This document shows, one piece after another, positions 36,232-44,241 of a stretch of DNA of 64,000 bases (position 1 is the stretch's first letter; the number at the start of each line of letters is the position of its first letter). Under the pieces are notes generated by a model. The model saw only the letters and a program-made list of their open reading frames with translations. It was not told the DNA's origin and ran no database searches. The translations under genes were made by a program, and so were the position numbers. This DNA comes from an uncultured Bacteroidales bacterium (lineage in GTDB: Bacteria; Bacteroidota; Bacteroidia; Bacteroidales; UBA932). Location: NCBI GenBank assembly GCA_900541925.1, contig UQMB01000004.1:124001-188000 (forward strand), in the 5' to 3' direction.

Positions 36232-37995
36232 TCAGAGAGGGAGGGTCTTCTCGCGCAGCCATCCGGACACCTCTTGCGGGAGTTGCGGGCCGAGGGTCTT
36301 GAACACTAGTTCGTTGTAGGAGTTCAGCCATTCCAGCTCGTCGTCATTCAGCAGGGAGGCGTCCACGGCGGATGTGTCGAAGTGGCAGAGCGTCAGAGGC
36401 TCGAACTTCAGCCACCTGCCGAAGTCGTTGCTGCCGTCCGCTACGCAGAGCAGCAGGTTCTCATGGCGCACTCCGTGCAGCCCCTCGCGGTAGATTCCCG
36501 GCTCATCCGACACCACCATCCCGGGCTCAAGCGCCACCGGGTTGAGATTCTGCCTTATGTCCTGCGGGCCCTCATGGACACCGAGGAAGAATCCCACCCC
36601 GTGTCCGGTGCCATGCCCGAAATTGCGTTTGCTTCTCCAGAGAGGCTCTCTTGCCAGTGCGTCTATCCTGCACCCCGGGGTGCCTTCCGGGAACACTGCC
36701 ATGGCGAGGGCGATATGCCCTTTTAGCACGAGCGTGTAGTCTTCCCTTTCCAACGGGCTGCACTTCCCGAGCGGCACGGTGCGTGTGATGTCCGTGGTGC
36801 CGAGGGTGTACTGGCCGCCGGAGTCGCACAGATACAAGCCACAGTCCTTCAGCACAGGGGCGTCTTCTTTAGGGGTGATGTAGTGCGGGAGCGCGGCGCC
36901 GGGCCCGTAGGCGGAGATTGTCTCGAAACTGTCCCCCCGATACTCTTCGATTTCCGCCCTGAGGCTACCGAGCTTTATGGAGGCCTCGCGTTCGTCGATC
37001 TCCCGTCCCGCTCCGACCGACTTCTCCAGCCAGTAGAGGAACCTCTCCATCGCCAGGCCATCCTTGATATGGGCTTCCTTGAGGTTCTCGATTTCGACAC
37101 GGTTCTTGACCGCCTTCCACAGCCCTGTCGGACTCGTGCCCTCCACGAGTATGTTGCCCCGGGCCTGGAGGGCTGAGAAGATGTCGAAGTTCAGGTTCCC
37201 CTTGTCTATGAAGAGCCGCCCCTGCACTTCCTCTCCCACATAGTCGATGTCCGTGTATGGCAGCACTTCAATGCCCTCTGACTCAAGGATGCTGATGGTC
37301 GCCCGTGTCAGTTCGTCCTCTATCTCCCCTTTGAGCACATACCAGAGCGTCCTGTCTGCCGTGATAAGCAGATAGCTGATTACCAGAGGGTTGTATTCTA
37401 TGTCCGAGGCTCTCACATTCAGCGTCCAGGCTATGTCGTCGAGCGTGGAGAGGAGGATTCCGTCACTGCGCCTCTCCCGCAGGAATTCCCGCACGCGCCC
37501 TATCTTGGATTGCCGGCTCTCACCCGCATGCACCGTGAATATCGGTGTCTGGGGGACAGGCGGCCTGTCTGTCCAGAACCTGTTCAGCATGTCCGGCACG
37601 CTGACTACCGTCCCGGGGAGTCCGGAGGCGAAGTCGGCACTCACGCAGAACCCGTCCACCGCCACGATGCAGTCCTCCCCGAACTGGCCGGCTATCCACT
37701 GCGGTATCGGGACCTCTTCCGGAACCCTGGTCTTGTGCAGTTCCACGCCGCTGCCTTCGAGCTGGCGGACAGCCTGGATAAAATAGCGGCTGTCTGTCCA
37801 GAGCCCGGCGTGGTCCGCCGTGATGACGACGTCGCCGGCCTCGCCAGTGAAGCCGCACAGCCATTCGACCTGTTTCCATCTCTCTGCGGGGTACTCGCTG
37901 CTGTGCGGGTCAGAGCCGGTGATGACCACGGCGTCCCACCCTTTGGAGCGCATCATTTCCCGCAGCGCCCCGATTCTGGAAGTAAAGATGTTCAT
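36232..37995 (-). CDS. pepP: Xaa-Pro aminopeptidase (aminopeptidase P)
   Basis: A 587-residue M24 metallopeptidase that removes N-terminal residues before proline. Two creatinase-like N-terminal domains precede the catalytic pita-bread domain, with metal ligands in LCDSGGQYTLGTTDITRT, GHGTGHGVGFFLGVHEGP, VVSDEPGIY and HENLLLC. The start at 37995 (MNIFTSRIGALREMM) is preferred over 38025, which would reach into the 5' hairpin. The gene has a promoter box at 38052-38059 and a stem-loop at its predicted 5' end. Confidence 0.94.
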   Translation of the reverse strand: MNIFTSRIGALREMMRSKGWDAVVITGSDPHSSEYPAERWKQVEWLCGFTGEAGDVVITADHAGLWTDSRYFIQAVRQLEGSGVELHKTRVPEEVPIPQWIAGQFGEDCIVAVDGFCVSADFASGLPGTVVSVPDMLNRFWTDRPPVPQTPIFTVHAGESRQSKIGRVREFLRERRSDGILLSTLDDIAWTLNVRASDIEYNPLVISYLLITADRTLWYVLKGEIEDELTRATISILESEGIEVLPYTDIDYVGEEVQGRLFIDKGNLNFDIFSALQARGNILVEGTSPTGLWKAVKNRVEIENLKEAHIKDGLAMERFLYWLEKSVGAGREIDEREASIKLGSLRAEIEEYRGDSFETISAYGPGAALPHYITPKEDAPVLKDCGLYLCDSGGQYTLGTTDITRTVPLGKCSPLEREDYTLVLKGHIALAMAVFPEGTPGCRIDALAREPLWRSKRNFGHGTGHGVGFFLGVHEGPQDIRQNLNPVALEPGMVVSDEPGIYREGLHGVRHENLLLCVADGSNDFGRWLKFEPLTLCHFDTSAVDASLLNDDELEWLNSYNELVFKTLGPQLPQEVSGWLREKTLPL

Positions 37996-38013
37996 CGTTT
38001 TTTCGAGATATTT

Positions 38014-38045
38014 AGTAAGCGGCAACTTATTTTTTGCCGCTTACT
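38014..38045 (-). promoter_or_regulatory. Stem-loop at the predicted pepP transcript 5' end
   Basis: A perfect 12-bp inverted repeat AGTAAGCGGCAA / TTGCCGCTTACT with an 8-nt loop. With the -7 box at 38052-38059, transcription should begin at about 38046, so the stem would open the pepP leader. It could stabilise the mRNA or serve as an operator. A terminator role is unlikely between divergent genes. Confidence 0.6.
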
Positions 38046-38051
38046 TACGAA

Positions 38052-38059
38052 CAAATATA
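38052..38059 (-). promoter_or_regulatory. -7 box of pepP
   Basis: TATATTTG on the minus strand, 56 nt before the pepP ATG at 37995. It is divergent from and nearly adjacent to the dus box at 38061-38068. Confidence 0.55.
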
Positions 38060-38060
38060 C

Positions 38061-38068
38061 TAATTTTG
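38061..38068 (+). promoter_or_regulatory. -7 box of dus, close to the start codon
   Basis: TAATTTTG fits TAnnTTTG and ends 6 nt before the dus ATG at 38075. A start site at the usual distance would give a leaderless or nearly leaderless mRNA. Confidence 0.5.
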
Positions 38069-38074
38069 CATATT

Positions 38075-39073
38075 ATGAAGATAGGGAATATCGATCTCGG
38101 GGAGAAACCGCTGCTCCTGGCTCCGATGGAGGACATCACAGACGCATCTTTCCGCCTGCTCTGCAGAGAGCAGGGGGCGGACATGGTCTATACCGAGTTC
38201 ATCCCTTCGGACGGGCTCATCCGTGACGCGTCCAAGGCCCTGGCCAAACTCCACACCTTTGATTCTGAGGCCCCTGTGGGGATACAGATCTATGGTCACA
38301 TCCCGGAGTCCATGGTGGACGCCGCCAAGATGGCCGACAGGGCCGCAGAGCTGGTAGGGGGCCACGGGGCCGATGTGATAGACATCAACTTCGGTTGCCC
38401 GGTGACCAAGATCGCCGGCCGGGGGGCAGGATCCGGCATGATGCGCTACCCAGACAAGATGGTCGCCATCACCAAAGCCGTGGTGGAGGCTGTGGACAAG
38501 CCGGTCACGGTCAAGACCCGGCTCGGCTGGGACGACAGTTCCAAGATAATCGTGGAACTTGCCGAGCGCCTGCAGGATGTCGGGATCAAGGCTCTTACAG
38601 TGCACGGGCGCACCCGCTGCCAGATGTACAGGGGCTCGGCCGACTGGACTCTTATCGGGGAAATCAAGCGCAATCCCAGGATGCACATCCCCGTCATAGG
38701 CAACGGGGACATTACAGACGGTCCCTCCGCCGCGGCGGCATTCGAGCGTTACGGCGTGGACGGGATCATGATAGGGCGCGCGACCTTCGGCCACCCGTGG
38801 ATATTCAGGGAAATCAAATACTATCTTGAGCACGGCGAGAAGATGCCGGAGCCGTCGGTCCGGGAGAAAGTCGAACTGGCGAAGCGTCACCTGGCATTGT
38901 CCCTGGAGCAGAAGGGAGAGCCGCGGGGCATATATGAGATGCGCCGGCACCTGTCCTGCTACTTCAAGGGGCTCCCCGACTTCAAGGAGACGCGCATGAA
39001 AATGGTGACGACCCTCGACAAAGCCGAACTTTACTCCATTTTGGATTATATTTGCACTCGATATGACGATTGA
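38075..39073 (+). CDS. dusB: tRNA-dihydrouridine synthase
   Basis: A 332-residue flavoenzyme that reduces uridines in the tRNA D loop. The TIM-barrel start LLLAPMEDITDASFRLL, the FMN-site segments NFGCPVTKIAGRGAGSGMM and VTVKTRLGW, VHGRTRCQMYRG and the FMN-binding GNGDI are all present. The B subtype is the usual one in this phylum and is a tentative choice. The open frame extends further upstream to 37820, but that part is antisense to pepP and crosses the promoter, so 38075 is used. The 3' end overlaps lpxK by 11 bp. Confidence 0.93.
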   Translation: MKIGNIDLGEKPLLLAPMEDITDASFRLLCREQGADMVYTEFIPSDGLIRDASKALAKLHTFDSEAPVGIQIYGHIPESMVDAAKMADRAAELVGGHGADVIDINFGCPVTKIAGRGAGSGMMRYPDKMVAITKAVVEAVDKPVTVKTRLGWDDSSKIIVELAERLQDVGIKALTVHGRTRCQMYRGSADWTLIGEIKRNPRMHIPVIGNGDITDGPSAAAAFERYGVDGIMIGRATFGHPWIFREIKYYLEHGEKMPEPSVREKVELAKRHLALSLEQKGEPRGIYEMRRHLSCYFKGLPDFKETRMKMVTTLDKAELYSILDYICTRYDD

Positions 39074-40202
39074 CAGGATACTTTTATTCCCCTATTATCT
39101 TAGCCTGAAGCTGCGGGACAGCTTCTACAGAAAACGCTCCGGCAAACTCTTCACCCCGGAAGTGCCCTCCGTGTGCGTGGGCAACGTGACAGCCGGCGGC
39201 ACCGGGAAGACTCCTCATGTGGAGATGATACTGAGGATGCTTCTGGATAGCCCGGAGTGGAAGGACAGGAACATAGCGGTGCTCTCAAGAGGCTATATGC
39301 GCGAGAGCAAGGGCTTCCAGCAAGTTGTGGAGGACGGGAGCGCGGCGCTGTTCGGGGACGAACCCGTACAGATAAAGAAGAAATTCCCCAAGGTCACCGT
39401 GGCGGTGGACAAGAACAGGGTGGAGGGCTGCACGCTCTTGTGCGAGCCGTCGAAACTCAGTGCCAAGCGTTATTCCAAGTGCTGGGACAAGGATTTCCCG
39501 GCGGCGGACTACATAGTGCTCGATGATGCTTTCCAGTATCGCAAACTCCGCCCGGCGCTGAGTGTGGTGCTTGTGGACTGGAACCGTCCGGTGTCACATG
39601 ACAGCCTGCTTCCGCTGGGCCGTCTGCGCGACCTTAAGGAGAGGCTCTTCGACGCCGATGTGCTCATCGTCACCAAATGTCCTCCGGATCTTGACGACAA
39701 CGCCAGGGCCGCGTTTGTCCTGTCGCAGGGCTTCAGTTCTTATGATGCCGCTTCCTGCCGCGCCGTCCGCGAGGACGGGGGAGTGCAGACGGTGCTGTTC
39801 TCCAGCATCAGCTACGCCCAGATCCACGGGGTCTATCCGGAGACGGAGCCTCGCTATGTATATGCCAAGAAGGCCATATTGGTCAGCGGCATAGCCAAGG
39901 ACGCCCCGCTGCGCAATTACCTCAGCGACTTCTACAAGATCGTGAAACGTTTCAGTTTCCCTGACCACCATAAATACAGCTGGTCGGATATCAATGCCGT
40001 CAAGTCCGCTCTCCGCAAGAACCCTACCGCCGCCATCATCACCACGGAGAAGGATGTGCAGCGGCTGCTGGATTTCGGCGGGATGCCTCCTGAGATCCGC
40101 CAGAGGCTGCTGGTGGCCCCGATAGAAGCAAAATTCCTCTCCGAGGGGGAGAGGAACATGTTCTGTGAGATGATCGTGGGCCTGAAGGCTATACGGTCAT
40201 AA
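39063..40202 (+). CDS. lpxK: Tetraacyldisaccharide 4'-kinase
   Basis: A 379-residue P-loop kinase that phosphorylates the lipid A disaccharide precursor to make lipid IVA at the inner membrane. The Walker A loop is in SVCVGNVTAGGTGKTPHVE, followed by LSRGYMR and a DDAFQYRKL motif typical of LpxK. A hydrophobic N-terminal segment provides membrane association. It overlaps dus by 11 bp and shares 14 bp at its 3' end with the convergent frr. Confidence 0.95.
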   Translation: MTIDRILLFPYYLSLKLRDSFYRKRSGKLFTPEVPSVCVGNVTAGGTGKTPHVEMILRMLLDSPEWKDRNIAVLSRGYMRESKGFQQVVEDGSAALFGDEPVQIKKKFPKVTVAVDKNRVEGCTLLCEPSKLSAKRYSKCWDKDFPAADYIVLDDAFQYRKLRPALSVVLVDWNRPVSHDSLLPLGRLRDLKERLFDADVLIVTKCPPDLDDNARAAFVLSQGFSSYDAASCRAVREDGGVQTVLFSSISYAQIHGVYPETEPRYVYAKKAILVSGIAKDAPLRNYLSDFYKIVKRFSFPDHHKYSWSDINAVKSALRKNPTAAIITTEKDVQRLLDFGGMPPEIRQRLLVAPIEAKFLSEGERNMFCEMIVGLKAIRS

Positions 40203-40758
40203 TGTCTTTTTCCTTGGCGGCTACGAGCTCGTCCACGGCTTTTACCTTCTTGTCGGTGATCTTCTGGATTTCCGTCTCCGCCTCTTTCTGGGTGTCTTCA
40301 GGGAGGCCGTCGTTCTTCTGAGCCTTCTTCAGCAGTTCCATCCCGTCCCTGCGCGCGTTGCGTACCACGATTTTGGCGTTCTCACCGGTGCCCTTGGCTT
40401 TCTTGATGAGTTCTTTGCGGCGCTCTTCCGTCAGGGCCGGCACGGTGCAGCGGATGACTTCGCCGTTGTTCTGCGGAGTGAATCCGAGGTTGGCGTCGAT
40501 GATGGCTTTCTCGATCTTCGGAATCATGTTTTTCTCCCAAGGCTGGATCGCCAGGGTCTTGGCGTCCGGGGCCGTGACTGAGGCCACCTGAGGCACAGGG
40601 GTCGGCGTGCCGTAGTAATCCACTGTCACATTGTTGAATACCAGCGGGTTGGCTTTGCCTACCCTGTATGACTTGAGGTCCTCTTCGAGGAAGCGCACAG
40701 CCTCGTCCATCTTGGACTCGGTCTGGTTGATGATTTCGATAGCTTTATCTGTCAACAT
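40189..40758 (-). CDS. frr: Ribosome recycling factor
   Basis: A 189-residue protein that, with EF-G, splits the post-termination ribosome. The pattern MDEAVRFLEEDLKSYRVGKANP at the N-terminus, PWEKNMIPKIEKAI and LTEERRKELIKKAKGTGENAKIVVRNARRDG is diagnostic. It lies 12 bp after pyrH on the same strand, a pairing found widely in bacteria. The stop lies inside the convergent lpxK gene. Confidence 0.97.
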   Translation of the reverse strand: MLTDKAIEIINQTESKMDEAVRFLEEDLKSYRVGKANPLVFNNVTVDYYGTPTPVPQVASVTAPDAKTLAIQPWEKNMIPKIEKAIIDANLGFTPQNNGEVIRCTVPALTEERRKELIKKAKGTGENAKIVVRNARRDGMELLKKAQKNDGLPEDTQKEAETEIQKITDKKVKAVDELVAAKEKDIMTV

Positions 40759-40770
40759 TGTCTGATGTGT

Positions 40771-41469
40771 TTATGCGTGTACTGTCGTGCCGATTTTCTC
40801 GCCGTTGAGCACTCGGGCCAGGTTGCCGTCCTCCTCCACGTTGAACACTATAATAGGTACGGGACCCTGCTCGCATAGCGCGAACGCGGTGGCGTCCATC
40901 ACCTTCAGATGGTCCGCGAGGGCTTTGGTGAACGTGAGCTCCTCGTACTTGACGGCGTCCGGATGCTTCTCCGGGTCGGCGGTATACACTCCGTCCACCC
41001 GCGTGCCTTTGAGCAGGGCTTCCGCCCCGATTTCAAGGGCTCGGAGCGCGGCTCCGGAGTCGGTGGTGAAGAACGGGTTGCCGGTGCCTCCCGAGATGAG
41101 GGCCACGCCCCCCTCCTCAAGCAGGGTCACGACATCCTCTTTCCTATAATAATGGGCAATCGGGGTCATCGGGGTGGCCGTGAAGACTTCCGCCTTGAGG
41201 CCTTCGGATCTGAGCGCGCACGCAAGTGCGAGGGAGTTGATCACAGTGGCAAGCATCCCCATGCGGTCTCCCGTGATCCTGTCGAATCCGGCACCCAGGC
41301 CCTGCAGCCCGCGGAAAATGTTGCCTCCGCCGTTGACTATCGCGACCTGGTGCCCGGCCTTCACCGCCGCGGCCACCTCTTTCGCGTATCTCACCAGGCT
41401 TTCAGAATCAATGCCCTTGCCTGAAGGGCCTCCGAGGCTTTCGCCGCTAAGTTTCAGCAATACTCTCAT
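40771..41469 (-). CDS. pyrH: UMP kinase
   Basis: A 232-residue amino-acid-kinase-fold enzyme that converts UMP to UDP. RVLLKLSGESLGG at the start, NGGGNIFRG, DRMGMLATVIN and SGGTGNPFFTTDS are the family motifs. The start at 41469 is chosen because a longer frame from 41490 would begin within the -7 box TACATTTG (41488-41495, minus strand). The 18-nt distance from box to ATG is typical. It heads a pyrH-frr operon. Confidence 0.96.
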   Translation of the reverse strand: MRVLLKLSGESLGGPSGKGIDSESLVRYAKEVAAAVKAGHQVAIVNGGGNIFRGLQGLGAGFDRITGDRMGMLATVINSLALACALRSEGLKAEVFTATPMTPIAHYYRKEDVVTLLEEGGVALISGGTGNPFFTTDSGAALRALEIGAEALLKGTRVDGVYTADPEKHPDAVKYEELTFTKALADHLKVMDATAFALCEQGPVPIIVFNVEEDGNLARVLNGEKIGTTVHA

Positions 41470-41487
41470 ATCCGAACGTTTGAATAA

Positions 41488-41495
41488 CAAATGTA
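41488..41495 (-). promoter_or_regulatory. -7 box of pyrH-frr
   Basis: TACATTTG on the minus strand, 18 nt before the pyrH ATG. It overlaps the TTG start of the longer frame and so decides the start choice. Confidence 0.6.
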
Positions 41496-41527
41496 TTTGA
41501 AAATTATGAAACTTGCAAGATTAGAAC

Positions 41528-41535
41528 TATATTTG
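41528..41535 (+). promoter_or_regulatory. -7 box of the isolated sdhC
   Basis: TATATTTG lies 31 nt before the ATG at 41567. Confidence 0.55.
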
Positions 41536-41566
41536 CAGACCCGTAAAACGATTAAATATTGTAACA

Positions 41567-42292
41567 ATGTTCATATTCAATTCTTCGATCGGCAAGAAAT
41601 TCATCCAGGCGGTGAGCGGAGCTTTCCTTATCCTGTTCCTGCTTCTGCACGGCACCATCAACTTCTTCTCCGTGATTGACTCGTTCACGGGCAAATTCGG
41701 AGTGGCTGCGCCGGATGAGAGTCTTTTCAGCGCAGGCGACGGTCTCTTCAAGCTCGGCTGCGACTTCATGTCCACCCCTGTGATCTCCATCATGGTTCCG
41801 ATCCTGGCGCTCGGCTTCCTCGTGCACATCGTGTACGGCTGCTGGCTTACGGCCCAGAACATCTGCGCACGCGGCGGCTACAAGCGTTATGAGGTTGCCT
41901 CCAAGGCTGCCACGGACTCATGGTCTGCACGCAACATGTTCGTGCTTGGCATCGTGATTCTCGGCGTCCTCTTCTTCCACCTCTTCCATTTCTGGGCGAA
42001 GATGCAGCTTCCGGAGATGTTCGGCATCGGCAACTACGAGAACAACCCTTATCTTCTCCTGACCACGGTGTTCGGCAGATGGTGGGTGCTTGCCATATAC
42101 ATCTGCTGGTTCGCGGCTATATGGTTCCACCTTTCTCATGGCTTCTGGAGCATGTTCCAGACTGTGGGCTGGGACGGAAGCGTCTGGTTCAAGCGCGTCA
42201 AGGTGATCGGCGTCATCTTCGTGACCCTGATCTGCCTGCTCTTCGTGTCCGTGGCCATCAATGCCTTCATACAGGCCAACTTTATGGCTTGA
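41567..42292 (+). CDS. sdhC: Succinate dehydrogenase/fumarate reductase cytochrome b subunit
   Basis: A 241-residue membrane protein with five hydrophobic helices. Histidines in helices (LLLHGTINFF, FLVHIVYGC, FFHLFHFW, WFHLSHGFW) are in positions expected for the two hemes of the Bacteroidota-type diheme cytochrome b. It anchors the flavoprotein and iron-sulfur subunits and passes electrons between quinol and fumarate or succinate. In this phylum sdhC is normally followed directly by sdhA and sdhB. Here the next gene is rplM, and no sdhA or sdhB occurs in the window. The reading frame itself is intact. Confidence 0.9.
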   Translation: MFIFNSSIGKKFIQAVSGAFLILFLLLHGTINFFSVIDSFTGKFGVAAPDESLFSAGDGLFKLGCDFMSTPVISIMVPILALGFLVHIVYGCWLTAQNICARGGYKRYEVASKAATDSWSARNMFVLGIVILGVLFFHLFHFWAKMQLPEMFGIGNYENNPYLLLTTVFGRWWVLAIYICWFAAIWFHLSHGFWSMFQTVGWDGSVWFKRVKVIGVIFVTLICLLFVSVAINAFIQANFMA

Positions 42293-42306
42293 GGACAGGG
42301 AAGTTT

Positions 42307-42336
42307 TTGATTTGACAAAATATTTACGTATCTTTG
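42307..42336 (+). promoter_or_regulatory. rplM promoter
   Basis: TTG (42307-42309), a 19-nt spacer and TATCTTTG (42329-42336) match the -33/-7 layout of Bacteroidota promoters, 58 nt before the rplM start codon. Confidence 0.7.
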
Positions 42337-42370
42337 CGACCCCTATTTTGTGTAGGGATCGCAATTTTTT
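42336..42370 (+). terminator. Terminator-like hairpin in the rplM leader
   Basis: GCGA-C-CCCTA, loop TTTTGTG, TAGGG-A-TCGC, followed by AA and six T (42365-42370). It could end the sdhC transcript, but it also overlaps the last base of the rplM -7 box and lies in the rplM leader. Attenuation or autoregulation of the ribosomal-protein operon by this leader is possible. Both roles are inferred. Confidence 0.6.
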
Positions 42371-42394
42371 ATTAACTATTTTAAGATCAAGACA

Positions 42395-42847
42395 GTGGAC
42401 ACACAAAGCTACAAGACAGTATCGCTCAATGCAGCGACTGTGGACAAGAAGTGGGTTGTCATTGACGCGACAGATCTCGCGCTTGGTCGTCTTGCGTCCC
42501 GTGTGGCGCTTGTCCTTCGCGGCAAGACCAAGCCGGGCTACACTCCTCACGTGGATTGCGGTGACAATGTCATCGTAGTCAATGCGGAGAAGGTCGCTCT
42601 CGGTGGCAAGAAGATGACCGACCGTGTTTACGTTCGTTACACCGGATACCCGGGAGGACAGCGTTTCACGACTCCTAAGGAGATCCTCGCGACTCGACCT
42701 GCAGAACTTGTCAGGAGAGCAGTGAAGGGCATGCTCCCTAAGACCCGTCTTGGTGCAGACCTCCTCAACAACCTGTATGTTTATGCAGGTCCGGAGCATC
42801 CGCATCAGGCGCAGACCCCGAAAGAAATTAAGTTGGACGAAATTTAA
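42395..42847 (+). CDS. rplM: 50S ribosomal protein L13
   Basis: A 150-residue large-subunit protein. KKWVVIDATDLALGRLASRVALVLRGK and KEILATRPAELVRRAVKGMLPK are diagnostic. The start codon is GTG at 42395, giving MDTQSYKTVSLNAATV, which fits the phylum's L13. rpsI follows 9 bp later, the conserved L13-S9 pair. Confidence 0.97.
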   Translation: MDTQSYKTVSLNAATVDKKWVVIDATDLALGRLASRVALVLRGKTKPGYTPHVDCGDNVIVVNAEKVALGGKKMTDRVYVRYTGYPGGQRFTTPKEILATRPAELVRRAVKGMLPKTRLGADLLNNLYVYAGPEHPHQAQTPKEIKLDEI

Positions 42848-42856
42848 ACAGAGCAA

Positions 42857-43246
42857 ATGGAACAGACACACGCCCTTGGAAGACGTAAAGCAGCTGTAGC
42901 TCGCGTTTATCTCACTCCCGGCAAAGGCAACATCACGATCAACGACCGTGCACTCGAGACCTATTTCCCTCTTGAGTCACTTCAGTATATCGTGAAACAG
43001 CCGTTCGAAGTTACCGGCACTCTCGGCCAGTTCGATGTCAAGGTCACCCTCGTGGGCGGCGGCATCAAGGGACAGGCGGAGGCTGTGCGTCTCGGTATCT
43101 CCCGCGCCCTCAGTGAGCTCGACAGAGAAGCATATCGTTCGGCGCTCAAGGCAGCAGGCTTCCTCACCCGCGATGCACGCGAGGTTGAGCGTAAGAAGCC
43201 GGGCCAGCCAGGTGCACGCCGCCGCTTCCAGTTCAGTAAGCGTTAG
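42857..43246 (+). CDS. rpsI: 30S ribosomal protein S9
   Basis: A 129-residue small-subunit protein with the N-terminal HALGRRKAAVARVYLTPG and the basic C-terminus RKKPGQPGARRRFQFSKR whose end reaches the P site. It is cotranscribed with rplM. Confidence 0.97.
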   Translation: MEQTHALGRRKAAVARVYLTPGKGNITINDRALETYFPLESLQYIVKQPFEVTGTLGQFDVKVTLVGGGIKGQAEAVRLGISRALSELDREAYRSALKAAGFLTRDAREVERKKPGQPGARRRFQFSKR

Positions 43247-43261
43247 TTTTTATTGCTGATT

Positions 43262-43374
43262 ACGGCACAGCCCGGTTCCAAACCGCTCCCTGAGGAGGGT
43301 TGCCGTGCTGCGGAAAAGGCCGGAGACCGGTCAGACCGTTACTCCGCCTTGAAGAAAAGAGACCCCGGAAGGGG
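43262..43374 (+). ncRNA. Structured leader of rpsB
   Basis: The 155-nt rpsI-rpsB gap can fold as a three-way junction. An outer stem ACGGCA (43262-43267)/TGCCGT (43301-43306) encloses CGGTT-CCA-AACCG (43273-43285) and CTCC-CTGA-GGAG (43286-43297). Further down come a six-pair stem with loop AGA (43318-43332) and CCCC-GGAA-GGGG (43363-43374). Ribosomal protein S2 is known to repress its own rpsB-tsf mRNA through leader structures in several bacteria. That this leader does so here is inferred. Confidence 0.6.
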
Positions 43375-43401
43375 ACAGTTTACAAAAACAGAAACAAACA
43401 A

Positions 43402-44214
43402 ATGTCAAGAACAAATTTCCAGGAATTGCTTGATGCAGGCGTACACTTCGGCCACTTGGCCAGGAAGTGGAACCCTAAGATGGCTCCGTACATCTTCGAC
43501 CAGAAGAACGGCATCCACATCATCGACCTGCACAAGACCGTCGGCAAGATAGACGAGGCGGCCGAGGAGATGAAGCAGCTTGCCAAGTCAGGCCGCAAGA
43601 TTCTTTTCGTAGCCACCAAGAAACAGGCAAAGGATATTGTCAAGGAGAAGGCTACCGAAGTGAACATGCCTTCAATCACCGAGCGTTGGGCGGGCGGTAT
43701 GCTCACCAACTTCCCGACTATCCGCAAAGCCATCAAGAAGATGTCCGTCATCGACAAGATGAAAGAGGACGGCACTTTCGACAAGCTCGCGAAGAGGGAG
43801 CGTCTCCAGGTTGACCGCCAGAGGGCCAAGCTTGAGAAGAACCTCGGCTCAATCCGTGATATGAGCCGCCTCCCGTCAGCTCTCTTTGTGGTTGACGTGC
43901 AGAAGGAGGCCAATGCAGTCAAGGAGGCGAATCGTCTCAATATTCCGGTATTCGCAATGGTTGATACTTGTTGCGATCCTACCCCTATTGATTATGTGAT
44001 ACCGGCAAATGACGATGCCGTAAACTCCATCGACTACATCGTGAGCGTGCTTTGCAAAGCCATCGAAGAAGGTCTTGCCGAGCGCAAGCTTGAGAAGGAC
44101 AAGGAAGCCTCTGAGGAAGTCGGCGACGAGAAGCCGGCAGCAGCCCGCAGGCTTCGCGCCCGCAAGGGCGCCCCTAAGGCTGAAGAGGCCGAGGTTGAGG
44201 CTAAGTCCGAGTAA
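43402..44214 (+). CDS. rpsB: 30S ribosomal protein S2
   Basis: A 270-residue small-subunit protein: ELLDAGVHFGHLARKWNPKM, RWAGGMLTNFPTIRKAI and DTCCDPTPIDYVIPANDDA. The start at 43402 (MSRTNFQ) is used because the frame upstream runs through the structured leader. The C-terminus has a lysine-, alanine- and glutamate-rich tail of about 40 residues, common in this phylum. tsf follows 27 bp later. Confidence 0.97.
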   Translation: MSRTNFQELLDAGVHFGHLARKWNPKMAPYIFDQKNGIHIIDLHKTVGKIDEAAEEMKQLAKSGRKILFVATKKQAKDIVKEKATEVNMPSITERWAGGMLTNFPTIRKAIKKMSVIDKMKEDGTFDKLAKRERLQVDRQRAKLEKNLGSIRDMSRLPSALFVVDVQKEANAVKEANRLNIPVFAMVDTCCDPTPIDYVIPANDDAVNSIDYIVSVLCKAIEEGLAERKLEKDKEASEEVGDEKPAAARRLRARKGAPKAEEAEVEAKSE

Positions 44215-44241
44215 GTTCCATTTATAGAATAAGATACGACT

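Noticed and set aside
37820..38074. N-terminal extension of the tRNA-dihydrouridine synthase
   Set aside because: It is antisense to pepP and contains the dus promoter box. The protein is complete from 38075.
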